64,000 nt of DNA from Pictodentalium vernedei (Eukaryota > Mollusca > Scaphopoda > Dentaliida > Dentaliidae), in assembly GCA_031216915.1 (NCBI GenBank), contig CM062297.1, positions 180,382,350-180,446,349 on the forward strand. Direction: 5' to 3'. The position numbers and the translations under genes are program-made. This document shows positions 20,710-32,145 of the stretch, piece after piece (the stretch's first letter is position 1; every line of letters starts with the position of its first letter). Under the pieces are notes generated by a model. The model saw only the letters and a program-made list of their open reading frames with translations. It ran no database searches and was not told where the DNA came from.

Positions 20710-21497
20710 CAGGCCTGGCATTCTGAAAAATGCAGGAGGGCAAAAAATCGCTCTCCTCAATCAGTTTAGGAGAGCAATTAGCTTTACACAGCATTTTAAG
20801 TATCCAGTTGAATGAACTCATTGAAACTGAAACCAACAGACTACATCAGTGATTTTATTAACTTTACTAAGGTAAAGCGAAATCTCTTAGACATCTAGAT
20901 ATCTCACTCAACAACCGAACACACACTTGACAAGACCTGTGTGTGTACCCAGACCTGTTGTCCAAGAAAGTCATGCGTCTACCAATACCACCTTCAACCC
21001 CCTAAGGGGGGTTGAAGGTGGTAGTAGTAGGCATATGACTTTCTTGGACAACAGGTCTGCTTGAATCTACAGTCACATCCTGGTGCAAGTGCTTCAAGTG
21101 ACAGGATAGTAGTAATGGTAGTATATTATTGTGTCAATATTCCTTGAATAATTACCCCTCAAACTGTGATGTCAGTTGTTGAACTTGAAACTGACAGAAA
21201 AAAAAATATTGCTGTGACCCATTTTGCTTCAAATGATTGCAACTGTGTTTGGGTATGGTTGCAGCCATTACCTTTTACCACTAAACCACTTTCAAAATGA
21301 AATTACGTGATGTTATGTGACTTCGAAGTTAAATTACATTTTTGCTTTACAACAAAAATTTAATGTGAGCATAATACATGTAATCTCAATCATCCCAGAC
21401 CAAAATATTTAGGAGGGCAATTTTTCGCTCTCCTTAATTCTTTCAGGAGGGCAGTAAGGAGAGCTAAAAAATCGCTCTCCTGAAATTGCCAAGCCTG
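20710..21497. mobile_element. Family F nonautonomous DNA element, copy 1 (788 bp)
   Basis: Its ends are CAGGCCTGGCATT and AATTGCCAAGCCTG, followed inward by GCTCTCC-containing subterminal repeats. It is flanked by CTCTAT on both sides (20704-20709 and 21498-21503), a 6-bp target duplication. It contains a long central hairpin around CCAGACCTGTTGTCCAAGAA (20949-21060) and no ORF. An inverted copy is at 42071-42823. The superfamily is not assigned. Confidence 0.87.
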
Positions 21498-21503
21498 CTC
21501 TAT

Positions 21504-22315
21504 GACATAGAATCCATTAATTTAAACATTCGTTCTTATATGTAGAATTTAACAGTTCTGACATCTGCTTGAAATAAAAACAAAAGCAAAACTCAGGTGT
21601 GATTGGCAAACATGTGTGACAGATCGATACATGAGTAGAGAAATATAAATGAAAATTGTGTGGGTTATTTATTCATATTTTTAAGAAATTAGCTGCCTTT
21701 TCTGAGAGATATTCACTTCAAAGTCAGAACTTGAGTGTTATAAATTCACTCCTAATTTACAGAATGAGTTTAATTTGGTTAATCTAGGTGGATTTGAACA
21801 AAAATACTTTGTCCACCAATTGACATTCGATTTATTGGCAGTCATCATAGCTTCTGAATTGATCTAGGTCAGAATGTGATGTTTTGATTTGTCAGTTATG
21901 AAAATGGGCCGAGTCTAGTTCTTTTGATGGATCCATGACGTGAGGTAGAAAAATAGTCTGTCAATGGAAATCCATATGGAGCACATGTTCCGTACGGATT
22001 TGTAAATATAGAACTGGAGGAAAAGTAATAGGTGTGTAATAATCTTTAGTACTGAATAACAGTGGTTTGGGTTAGAAAATACACTGTTATTCAGCACTAA
22101 AAGTAACATTAGCCAGAAATTAATGGTGCTGCATGTGTATAAATCATAGTTTTATAATATATGGAAGAGTAAACAGAATCTGTTAACTCTTTGAGACTTT
22201 AATTATCCTGACATTCAAACATCACTGGGAATTCAGTTTCTTCAGCGTTTTTCAAAATGAGGCAGAAAGCGTCGGAAAGTACCAGTAACAAGATATTTTT
22301 CACATTAGTGATTAT
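21504..22315. other. Intronic sequence
   Basis: A small inverted pair TACTGAATAACAGTG/CACTGTTATTCAGCA lies at 22050-22098. Nothing else is recognised. Confidence 0.5.
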
Positions 22316-22565
22316 CTAATAGAGGGCTGAATTATTTTTGGTGGTCTGAATTTGTTATTCAAAACTTGTATTATTTTATTACAAATTATTGGAGAGTGCC
22401 CACAGGCACTCTCCAATAATTTGTAATAAAACAAATTTATATAAACAAAATATTATTTGTGTTTGACTGAATATGAAATATAAGCAAGGAGAATGTTGGA
22501 TTTTGCTCTGGTATCCTCATTTTTTTAAAGCCCTGATCGTGGCTTCTAATACTGAACCAGTTAAG
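22316..22565. repeat. Family D MITE, copy 4
   Basis: The central stem is ACAAATTATTGGAGAGTGCC with GGCACTCTCCAATAATTTGT (22381-22426). The right end is CTAATACTGAACCAGTTAA. Confidence 0.75.
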
Positions 22566-22987
22566 AAGTCTTGACTGCAGGATTATTATTAGTATTTTAA
22601 GCTGTGATAACATTTGGATCAACCGTTATAACTGAGCACTAATCAGGGGAAATAGGAATTTGAGGTTAGAACTTTAGAAAATCAAAAAATAATAACAAAA
22701 CAAATGACCACAAAGTATCAATGTGCTGTTTGATTTCGTTCATAATAACACATACAAAAGTATCAAAGGGTTAAATTAAACAAAAAATTCTGTACGTAAT
22801 AACACGTACAAAAGTCCCAAAGGATTAAGCGTGTACACCAGAACAATGCCATCAGAATAAACCAAACCATGGGAGTGAGAAAGTTGTCTTTCGTTAAGTT
22901 TTAAGAAAAGGTTAGCTGTAAGTTGAAGCTTGTATTACTTGTTAATATTGTCAGATCAGAAATTAAAATTCTTGTCTCTTTCCATAG
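22566..22987. other. End of the 14.5-kb ABCA intron
   Basis: Unique AT-rich sequence ending in the acceptor CTTTCCATAG at 22978-22987. Confidence 0.6.
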
Positions 22988-23125
22988 GATCAACATGAGC
23001 ATGTTTTGCAAATAAATATTCCCAAAGCTGCCGCTACAGTTGCAAATATATTCAATGTTCTGCAGAAAGAGAAACAAGAACGACATATTACACAATATTC
23101 AGTTTCTCAGACAACTCTGGAGGAT
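22988..23125 (+). CDS. ABCA-type ABC transporter, penultimate exon
   Basis: The exon is exactly 46 codons, in phase 0 at both ends, with acceptor CATAG and donor GTAAGT. The product includes LQINIPKAAATVANIFNVLQ, ERHITQYSVSQTTLED. The YSVSQTTLE segment is a hallmark of the C-terminal regulatory domain after the second ATPase domain in ABCA1-like proteins. It continues directly into VFLNF of the next exon, completing the conserved VFVNFA-like motif that in ABCA1 is needed for folding and trafficking. The function is inferred from family membership only. Confidence 0.9.
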
Positions 23126-23201
23126 GTAAGTATCAGTATTGTATTATAAGCTGTCATAGAGCAGGAAATGTCTAACAAATATTTTTGCAATTATACAATA
23201 A

Positions 23202-23441
23202 CATGACTTTCTCGGGTGTCGTTCGCTCTATTACTGGACCTCCATCTGTGATTAACGGCCCGAGGTGATGTTTTTTCGGGTGTCGTTTGGCTCCATTTCT
23301 GGACCTCCATCAGTGATTAGCAGCCCCACATCCATTAGCGGCCCTTGCCTCGGGCCGCTAATGGATGTGGGGCTGCTAATCACAGATGGAGGTCCAGTAA
23401 TGGAGCCAAATGATGCCTGAGAAAATCATGTTATTATTATT
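23202..23441. repeat. Family H large palindrome, copy 1
   Basis: The ends are ACATGACTTTCTCGGGTG and GAGAAAATCATGT. The right half (CCGCTAATGGATGTGGGGC, ATCACAGATGGAGGTCCAG) is the reverse complement of the left; the left arm carries an extra, partly duplicated segment. It sits 76 bp after the ABCA exon. A relative with the same GGCCCT/TTAGCGGCC theme is at 28327-28782. Confidence 0.8.
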
Positions 23442-25262
23442 ATCAGTACTTAGAAATTATAAGAATGATTTTCGACATTTTTTGGATTTATATTATTTCG
23501 TGAAAAGATCAGTGAGAAACACCATTTATTAAGCAATTTAAGACAGACCACTTTATGTTTAAACATTTCCAGGAAGACAAAATGACATCATGCACAGAAT
23601 GTCAGAGCATGCTAGCCAGTCTGCAGGTGCTAATGACTAAAAATAGCCATTAGTGACTGGCTATGCTTTATAATCATTGTTTCAAGTTTATTATTCTTCC
23701 TTACAGGCTGGGTAAATTAGTATTAACATGAAGGTAGCACACAATAAATTGTTAATAATGTATTATGAAAGATAAAAGAGAATCTCTCTCCAGAGGTGAT
23801 GCACATAACACAAAAAGTTTAGATCAGTGATTTCCTGGGGCAATGCTGAGGAATGTCATTTCCCTACATTTCTCTGAGGTTGTATGCTGTTTCCCTATAT
23901 TTTGAATACCTTGAATGGTTTGATTGTCATGAATAAATCAACACATCGAGAAATCAAACATCTTACTAGCCGCACTTAACCCATTTTAGCTGTGTGTAAC
24001 TTACAGTGCTGCACAGATAACAATGGCCTTCTCTGAAGAGTTGTGAGTACTAAATTTTCTTGCAGGTGGACCCCTGGGACCCTCCTCTACTACTACTACA
24101 AGAGAGGAACTTTCTCCGAATTATACGTCTTGCATTGGCTATCGCTACAGTCAATATCCAATGTGTGTCATCTCCCTACTTCTTAATTTCGGAAAGCATC
24201 ACTGGTTTAGATTGATATCACTGCATGATTTGTGTGGGCGTCAGCATTTTAATTGCAGTTCAAACATGAGCAACCCAAAGAATTTCAGTCTTAAGGACCT
24301 GATTTTTTGAAAACCTAGCTGGCTTGATACATATAAAGAGATAAAGGAGATGTGATTTCTGACCAATTTTGTGACCTTGCATATATTGTTCTTCGAAAGC
24401 CTAAAGCATTGATTTAGCATTGCATTTGGCACCTTGATACTTTCAAGATAGGATAGAAACAAATTCAAACACTTTTTTTTCAGGGAAAAGGTCCAAATTC
24501 GAGGACTTTTCATTTGAGTGGGAACCCTGGTTTAAAGACATTATTCATTTCCTGGGTAGGTTTTAGTTCAGAAATAAACAGAATATGACAGAAAGTCATT
24601 GCAGAGTACATACAAACAGTTTTAATTAGTAAGGTGTGAATCTGCGAAATCTTTAGTATCAGGGCAGGTTGAAAGCACCGTCCTATAGGCTACACCCATT
24701 TGTGGCTTTTTCAACCTGATATTAATCCTGTGCAGAATGGAAATCGTTGATGGACTATTTTTAAATAGAAGTGAAATTTCACTTGAATTTTCTACAAATC
24801 GTGCAACGCAATTACAATTTGAATCACTAGCGATAGCTGAAAATCGTCCCCTGAGTTGCAATGTGTTCTATGTGCCAGTAGGCACATAGAACACATTGCA
24901 ACTCAGGGAACGAAATAGTAACACGGCTTTCCCTTGCAAATTTGGTTGGTGATAAAATGTGTTGTCTGTGTTAATAGTTGTCAAATGAATTGCTGAGTGT
25001 CCTTCTAATAATTGTTTTATAAATGTGAAGGCATGTAATAAACACAGAATGGCACATGCATGTAAATGGGTTAATCTATATGGCACTTGTGCCATTGCTG
25101 AAGGATAAAACTCGAGGCATGTAGCCTCTCGTTCTATCCTTCCATGCTGGCACTCGTGCCATATCGATTAACCCATTCACACGGGTGTGACGTACTGTGT
25201 ATTTAATATTCCTTTCCTGGGTTGTGAAAAAGAAAATTTCATTATATTCTGTTTATTTTCAG
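23442..25262. other. Last ABCA intron, with two hairpins
   Basis: A perfect palindrome lies at 24849-24908: CCCTGAGTTGCAATGTGTTC, then a stem to GAACACATTGCAACTCAGGG. An imperfect hairpin lies at 25079-25166 (ATGGCAC(T)TGTGCCAT and its partner). The acceptor TTATTTTCAG ends at 25262. No other feature was seen. Confidence 0.6.
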
Positions 25263-25568
25263 GTTTTCTTGAATTTTTCACAAGATTCTTCAGACAGATT
25301 ATCAAGTAGAGATTTTGATTCAAGTAGATCACCTTCCTATTCCAGTGATTCCTCAAGCGGACAGAAAAAATCCATTGGAGCATCATCACATTCTGGGGAT
25401 CCCACACAGGTTGGTTATACCAACCCTGTTTACCAGAATGATGAAGGGCCTGATGTCTTGTCATCTTATCAACAAAATATTTCATTTGGAGGACTATATA
25501 ATAACAGAGAACTTTCCAATAATGGAAAAGTTCAGTCGATTGACATAATTGAATCAACCAAGCTGTGA
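25263..25568 (+). CDS. ABCA-type ABC transporter, last exon and stop
   Basis: The exon starts in phase 0 with VFLNFSQDSSDRLS and runs 101 codons to a TGA at 25566-25568. The first residues complete the VFVNFA-like motif of ABCA C-termini. The remaining roughly 85 residues are rich in Ser, Asp and Asn (for example SYSSDSSSGQKK) and look like a disordered cytoplasmic tail. They are lineage-specific and show no recognised domain. The AATAAA strings at 26037 and 26080 could serve as polyadenylation signals, but both lie beside repeats and neither is certain. Confidence 0.88.
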   Translation, partial: VFLNFSQDSSDRLSSRDFDSSRSPSYSSDSSSGQKKSIGASSHSGDPTQVGYTNPVYQNDEGPDVLSSYQQNISFGGLYNNRELSNNGKVQSIDIIESTKL

Positions 25569-25756
25569 TGACTTTAAACTTACATGTTCTCAAACTGTTA
25601 TTTAGTTCTGTTACACTGGACTTTTGATACCTGAATATATGAATATGTATTTACTATTATTGCTCCCATCATCCTTCCTTGGTGTCATAATGAACATTTT
25701 TTGTTATCAGATCACATGATTTGTTTTTATCAGGGTTTGCAAAGTACCGTCAGACC

Positions 25757-25955
25757 ATGTTACCATCAACTCACCACAATAATGTATATGTTCCAATAAG
25801 ACACTACCCATAGCCTAAAACATACATCGACGCTTCGTGTCTCGGTTGAACATACGCTCTGGGCCGCAAACTTCAGACCATGTTACCATCAACTCACCAC
25901 AATAATGTATATGTTCCAATAAGACACTACCAATAGCCTAAAACATACATCATGA
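25757..25955. repeat. 75-bp direct duplication in the ABCA 3' region
   Basis: A block beginning CAGACCATGTTACCATCAAC at 25752 recurs at 25876, differing at about one position before CATACATC. The copies are about 120 bp apart. Confidence 0.88.
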
Positions 25956-25956
25956 A

Positions 25957-26053
25957 CACGAGAGGCTTATTTACTAAACTTGTGATCGTTAAAAGTTGCC
26001 TTGTTCAAGGCAACTTTTAACAATCACAGGTTTAGTAAATAAACCTCTTGTGT
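25957..26053. repeat. Hairpin of about 45-bp arms
   Basis: ACACGAGAGGCTTATTTACT pairs with AGTAAATAAACCTCTTGTGT; the inner stem is AAAAGTTGCCTTG/CAAGGCAACTTTT. Confidence 0.85.
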
Positions 26054-26842
26054 ACCCACAACGGCACTGGCTAAATAATCAATAAACCAGATAAACTCAT
26101 TCCATCTCAGTTCAAATCATAAATCGGTTTGTAATTTAAGCAACACTTTATCCGGAACATTGTTTGCTGCACGCGTGGAAGATACAGAGAAATGAAGCAG
26201 CTTGCTAGTCACTCCATTGATGAAGCAGTTACAAAATGGGCTACGTCATTTCAAATATTTCACATTGTGATGTCAGATGGTAACATTTGCCACTTGAGCC
26301 ATAAACATAGAATATACTAAGTGAGCTCTCGTCCAATCAGAAGAGGAGTATTTTAGTCCTATTGGAACATAACTTGATCAAATTACTAATCTTGCAAGTT
26401 TTGCCAGAAAGACTTGATAATCTTTCACAGCTGTCTGGCTGTTCTCATTTTAAAGAAGTTCCGTTAAAATAAATAGTAATGTCTAACGTGCGATCTCACT
26501 TCAGCGAGCAGCAAACAGTGTTCCGGATAAAGTGTTGGCTTGAAATCCAGTTTAGACATAAAAACCATGTCTGAAAAGGCAGAGAATCGAAGCATCACAA
26601 TACCTTTTTTCCTATGAGTTACCACCATTCTATATAGTGGAAACTGCCTATGGGTTACGATATTACCCCCTCTATTTCCAGGCCTGCACTCTCATTCATT
26701 ATCTTACCTCACATTTAATACTGAAAAAGACTTGCATTTTGTGATTTAAAAATATTGCTCATAAAATCTTTAAGCTGTTTTTAAAAACATATGCAACGAT
26801 CAGACTGAGAGAACTGCAACTTCCAAATAGCAAAATACATTT
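26054..26842. other. Downstream of ABCA, nothing recognised
   Basis: Unique sequence; AATAAA at 26080 is the only signal noted. Confidence 0.5.
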
Positions 26843-27238
26843 AGGCCTAAAAAAAGTTTAAAAATCTGTTTCTCAGGTCCTCCCACATGCTCCTTTCCGT
26901 TGCCACATCCTCTGTTTTTATCACCAATGTAAACTAAAAAAAAAATTAATTATATGGTTTATGTCCAATATTTTACCCAAGTTAATAAAATTGATAAATT
27001 TGTCCCTTGAGTTCAGCAAGGATTACAAAGCCTTCTTGCACTCAAAGGACGAAATACACCACCGCCCATGCTATTCTGTTGATTATGAGGCTTAAAGCAT
27101 AAAACAAACCAAGAACATGAACTTTTGATGGCAAAGACATAATTAAAAAAATAAAAAATGAAATTAAAAACTGCCTGTCCATGTGAAATTTTACAAAAAA
27201 TTAGCAGAGAAACAGAAGATTTACTTTGTGGGGCCTTA
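26843..27238. repeat. Family E palindromic element, copy 3
   Basis: It runs from AGGCCTAAAAAAAGTTTAAA to ATTTACTTTGTGGGGCCTTA. The central stem has decayed. Confidence 0.75.
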
Positions 27239-27303
27239 AGGAATTGCTTTATTTTGACTGAATTACTTTGATTTTTCTGATTACTTTTTGTATGTCAAGA
27301 CTA

Positions 27304-27533
27304 TTAATCCTCTACCTAACAAATCAGTCGCATCTGCCCGCGTTATTTACAAATTCAACAAATTTCAGCAACACCATGTCATATATATAACACCTCATTA
27401 TAACATACTTGTCAAGAACATTAGAATGATGGGACACATGACATGCTTTTGTTGAAATTGTTTGAAATATTTTAAGACAAAAAGAAAATTGAAATAACTA
27501 ATTTGGATATTGTTGCAGTGTGTAAAAGGTTAA
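27304..27533. repeat. Family A MITE, degraded copy
   Basis: It runs from TTAATCCTCTACCTAAC to TGTGTAAAAGGTTAA and shares its right TTAA (27530-27533) with the family G element that follows. Confidence 0.7.
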
Positions 27534-28149
27534 CCTCTTTCATGCAGCTGATGGATAATCCTGACCAGTACAACAAATCTCTTGCCACTAAAATAAGTAT
27601 TATTTGCACCCCTCAAACCCTTTTCCCAATGCACACCATATCAAAATCTTTTATATTAATTATTTGTTTTTCAATTTTTTCAACTAAACCATACCATGTG
27701 ATCCCCTCAGTGGTTTCAGCATGACAAGGCCTATCCTTAGGTTACCCAGTGCACGCAATATCAAATTTTTTATTTTAATAATTGTTTTTTCAAATGTTTC
27801 AATTAATTACATGTCATCTGACCCCTCATTGGAACGAGCTTGATGGGCTTGTTCCAATGAGAGGTCATATGATATGGTTTTGTTGAAATTTTTTGAGTTA
27901 TAATTTTTTTTCTACTGCTTAATTTGTAAATTACTCAGGTGGCTACATCCAATTTGTTAGATAAATGGGTAACTAAATTTTACACTGAAAATGGAAGTAA
28001 CTTATTGACCGGTGAGTTTTTTAGTTTTGTTTTAATTAGATTTGCATCAATTTTAGTCATCGCAATTTTTCAGTAGCCTGTGCCACTGCTAGCCATGACT
28101 AGATTTGATTAGAAATAATTAAAAAAAACCTCAGCAGGTTAAGAGTTAA
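27530..28149. repeat. Family G MITE carrying nested family A copies
   Basis: The termini are TTAACCTCTTTCATGCAGC and CAGCAGGTTAAGAGTTAA. Its interior is split by a partial family A copy (about 27618-27735) and a fuller one (27736-27974, with the stem CCTCATTGGAACGAGCTTG). The rest of the family G centre (GCTAGCCATGACTAGATTTG) resumes near 28090. Confidence 0.72.
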
Positions 28150-28326
28150 ACAGTCTACTCAGTGACCCATCCAACTACATTCAAACCAGAATGAATTGAT
28201 ACAAAAAATGTTGTCAACTGTTATTTTGTTTTATATCCATTTTATTGTTTTCTGTTATTCCATCATCCATCTTCATCAAAATGTATATTATTACCACTCA
28301 ATCTATAAGTTACTAGTTGATTAACA

Positions 28327-28782
28327 TGATTTTGGAGGGCCGTTAAAACTCCATAATTTCAGTGACGTCATTCGACAGAGCCGCGCCGCGGGCGGTAATG
28401 GTATAAATAGCCATTAGCGGCCCTCAGCCCAGCTATTTTTAGATTCCATGATCTAATGAATTACTCCCATTCGGATGTTGTCCCTTTGTATTTCTGAACT
28501 GAAGTCGCATGCACGATCAAAACAGAAATATCAAACCGACTTTAGTGATTATTTCTTCCAGCATTTCCCTCGTGCGGTCAGCTGTAACATGGAGTGGTAA
28601 TAATAGTAATAACATGATTGTTGTCAGGCATCATGATTCATTAGTGGCCCTGCAGCAATGATGAACAGCCCTTGGGCTTATTAACGGCCCTCGACTTTGT
28701 CTCGGGCCTTTAATAAACCCTCGGGTTGTTCATCATTGCTGCATGGCCGCTAATGAACCATAATGCCCTCCAAAATCATGTT
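28327..28782. repeat. Family H large palindrome, copy 2
   Basis: The outer ends are AACATGATTTTGGAGGGCC and GCCCTCCAAAATCATGTT. An inner unit repeats the theme with ATCATGATTCATTAGTGGCCC facing GGCCGCTAATGAACCATAAT. Confidence 0.8.
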
Positions 28783-29023
28783 ATTGTTATATTATTCTAT
28801 AAGTTTATTTTTAATCAAAAATCCATCTGTGTGGACTTAAAATCACCAAAAATCCTTTTCTCCTTGTTTATACAGAGTAGAGATACCTTGATGACATTTT
28901 AGTTGTATTTTTATAAAAACTATATAATTGTACACTTCATTCAATCATTATAATATTAGATACCACTGTTCTGCAATTTTAACTTTTATTGTTATGAAAT
29001 CTGAGAATGAATGATTGGTATTA
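28783..29023. other. Intergenic, nothing recognised
   Basis: AT-rich, no supported feature. Confidence 0.5.
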
Positions 29024-29338
29024 CAGTGGAACCCTGTTAATTGAATAGACACTTTGCCAATGAAAATTTTCAATTAACAGAAGTATTCAATAACAGGGAT
29101 GGTGTCGGTTCTCTGTATTGTAGAGATAAACTTATCATTTATTCTATTATATCTTGTTTGACAGAGCTCCACAAGCTCTGTCAAACAAGATATAATAGAT
29201 TAAATGCCTGTATTGGATGTACTGGTGGCCAAATAGGTGTATAAACAAAGAAAAGCTGGGAAGAGTCAGGGTACTTTCTCAACAGAACACAAGATTTTTT
29301 ATTCAGTTGACAGGAGTTTACTCTAACCTATATTCAAT
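29024..29338. mobile_element. pogo-like MITE, left part only
   Basis: It begins precisely at the terminus CAGTGGAACCCTGTTAATTG after TA. It matches 16600-16915 including the central hairpin, and stops at CTATATTCAAT. The right terminus is absent here. Confidence 0.8.
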
Positions 29339-30669
29339 TTCTTTGTGAGATGGATGCCACCCTCATCTTGATACCTTTCCCCAAATCAAGACTCTGATTT
29401 TCGTGATATGCCTACATCATAAAAACTAAATACTTGGGGCCTCCCCCCCCAAAAAAAAACAAAACAAAAAAACCGAAAAGAAAAAAGATCAGGTCCCCTC
29501 CCCCTCCTCCACCAAAAAAATAGATCTCTGGCTTTGCATGTGAATGATTCTCTTAAAAAATTGAATATAGTAATTTTATTTTTTGAGACACAGCTGATGA
29601 CTCCTCAATCAAGACGGCTCATTATGTTTTGAGAGGTCATAAATTGTTTGAGGAAAAAAAAGTAAAATTTCATCCAAATTATAAGTCCCGAGTTTGAGTC
29701 TCACACCTTGTTGATTTGACAATTTGGTTGGACAAATCAGGGTTGAAAAACCATATGCACAGCTCACCATATTGAGTGGTAATGAAACTGAAAACATGCT
29801 TGATTCCAAAGAGACAGGAAGTTCAATGAGTCTTTCTTGGTGCTTGGACACTTAACATAAGACAACATGCAGTGTAAGCAGCTCCACTCCCAATTACTCT
29901 GATTCACACTGCACTGTCGTAACTGTAAAAATTTTGATTACTGTTTGGTATCGAGATGTATTACAAGTAGAACCTGTCCATTGGAACCAACTTTTTTTTG
30001 GCATTCAGCACCTGAATCTGGATGTTTTGGCACAAAGTGCCAAAACATCCAGATTCAGGTTCTGAAACACTGACCATCAGGTGTCCATAACAGTACACAA
30101 ACAAGAAATGCATGCTGTTATAGTTTATCGCTTTTCAAAATAAATCATGTTTGTTTCAAAGTAACAATTTTTCAAAGCAAATAGAAATTGGAAGCACTTT
30201 GGGACAGTCTGAGGCAGTACCATGTATACTATGGTTTTCTTTTATAAAGAGATTCTCTGGTGCATTACTGCCCTTTCCATGCTCATGGGGTTGCTAACAG
30301 TCCAAAAATATTTGGGCTAAATATTTTGTAAAAAATAAAGGCGATGTGATTACACAGTTAACAGAAAAAAACATAGGGGGGGGGGGGGGGGGGGGTTGGA
30401 AACAGGCCCAAAGTTAGGATCACAAAACTTTCCCACCTGGTGGGGTGAGAATTAAAACTTTCTGACATTGTTCTGGGTCGTTGATCATCGGCATGAACAT
30501 GAAATCCAACTCAGAATACTTCTTCAAACAATAATAAATGAAACGGTCACAAAGCGTTCATTTGTTATTACAATTTGAAAGAATTACTTTAAGGAAGTAA
30601 TTGTTTAAAATAAAAATAATAAATTAACGTTTTTCATGTTCATGACTCTCTGTTTTTATATACTAATGT
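29339..30669. other. Intergenic; one hairpin and a poly-G tract
   Basis: Hairpin CCTGAATCTGGATGTTTTGG/CCAAAACATCCAGATTCAGG lies at 30012-30060. A run of about 20 G lies at 30377-30396. Otherwise nothing is recognised. Confidence 0.6.
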
Positions 30670-30880
30670 TTAACCCTTTAACCAATGCAAACGATTTCAA
30701 AATTTTTTATTTTAAATATCATTTTTTAATTTTTTTCAAAAAATGTCAACTAAACCATATCATGTGACCCCTCTTTGGAACGAGCTCAATGAGCTCGTTC
30801 CAAAGAGGGGTTACATGATATGGTTTTGTTGACATTTTTCGAAAAATAATATTTTTTCAGCTGCTGAAGTTGCATATTAT
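30670..30880. repeat. Family A MITE, right end truncated
   Basis: It begins TTAACCCTTTAACCAATGC and breaks off at TTGCATATTATG, where pogo-like sequence begins. Its last 100 or so bases equal 31400-31503. Confidence 0.82.
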
Positions 30881-31291
30881 GTTTTGTGTTGGGAAATTAT
30901 ATTCAATTAACAGGGTTGGTCAATTAAGAGATATCCAATTAAGTGGGTTTCACTGTACCATGCTACCAGCAAAGGGAGCCTCAGTTTAGCAAAATATTAT
31001 TCATAAATAATAGTTTTTTACTATCAATTTATTGGGGAGTACCCATTGGCACATTCCAATAAATAATAAAAAAACAGTTTTATATAAAAAACATTTTTTC
31101 TTCTGTTGAGCAAACAATGAGTTACTGCTTACAGTGTAAAGCCACTAAAGTGACTTCGAACACTTTTCAGTGGAGCCATGATAATGGCTTCTAGCACTCA
31201 ACCAGTAAAATGATTTTAACTTTTTTAAAATAACAAATCATAGGATAATTTTGGTAGGATGAAATCATTCACCAATAATTTATTCCCCGGA
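30881..31291. repeat. Second copy of the 16953-17363 composite
   Basis: It contains the right part of the pogo-like MITE (ending GGTTTCACTGTA) followed by the right part of family D (GTACCCATTGGCACATT, CTAGCACTCAACCAGT). The order and nearly every base match 16953-17363, so this is a copied composite, not independent insertions. Confidence 0.85.
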
Positions 31292-31540
31292 TTAACCCTT
31301 TACCCAATGAATTGCCCGCGTAATATGCAAATTCAGCAGCTGAAAAAATATTATTTTTCAAAAAATTTCAACAAAACCATATCATGTGACCCCTCTTCGG
31401 AACGAGCTCAATGAGCTCGTTCCAAAGAGGGGTTACATGATATGGTTTTGTTGACATTTTTCGAAAAATAATATTTTTTCAGCTGCTGAAGTTGCATATT
31501 ATGTAGGCGGATGCGGGTGATTCGTTGAGTAAAGGGTTAA
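31292..31540. repeat. Family A MITE with two like arms
   Basis: It runs from TTAACCCTTTACCCAATG to TTGAGTAAAGGGTTAA. Both arms carry the CAGCAGCTGAA / CAGCTGCTGAA type end, whereas the sister copy at 17364-17602 has one of each type. Confidence 0.82.
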
Positions 31541-32082
31541 GACTCTCTTGGATCAGGGACGTGTCATCATTATTGACGTATATTCTTGTGCATATGGAGG
31601 AATTCCAAGGAACTTACCTCCAAAAGCTTTTATTTTTTCAAATTAGTGGCTTTCAGAAAAGTAAAAGTTTTAATTCGGGTGGCCAGAAATTTTTTAACAG
31701 ATGACAAAAATTCTGGCTCACAGGGTGATGGAGGTTGTGGGGAAAAATTACCCTGCCACACTCCTTATTTCAGGCCTGAACAAAAAACACTTGATCATGT
31801 ACACACGTACACACTTATTTTAAAATTTTACTTGAGGCACACACTGGGTTTGCAGCTTAAATCCACCCCTTATTATGTTTTCTAGTCTTCTCAGATAAAG
31901 GATTAATAAATACCCCAAAAAGAGAACTAACAAAACCCAAACCAGCTTTGTGTAAAAAAAAAATAACCTCCAGTACTGAGAAATCCATTTCTTTGCAGCT
32001 TTATGCATCTGATATACCAGCACTTTTGTGTGATACATGTATATTTGTTCAAATTGTTTGTTCTACCAACCATAAAGCACAG
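31541..32082. other. Intergenic, nothing recognised
   Basis: Open frames here are short and match nothing I know. Confidence 0.5.
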
Positions 32083-32145
32083 TTAACCCTTTACCCAATG
32101 CAGACGATATCAAAATTTATTATTTTAAATATCATTTTTTTTAAT
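32083..32145. repeat. Left remnant of the family A MITE hit by DIRS copy 2
   Basis: TTAACCCTTTACCCAATGC through AAATATCATTTTTTTTAAT matches the left arm of family A (compare 18320). It stops where DIRS sequence begins. The MITE resumes at 39156. Confidence 0.88.
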
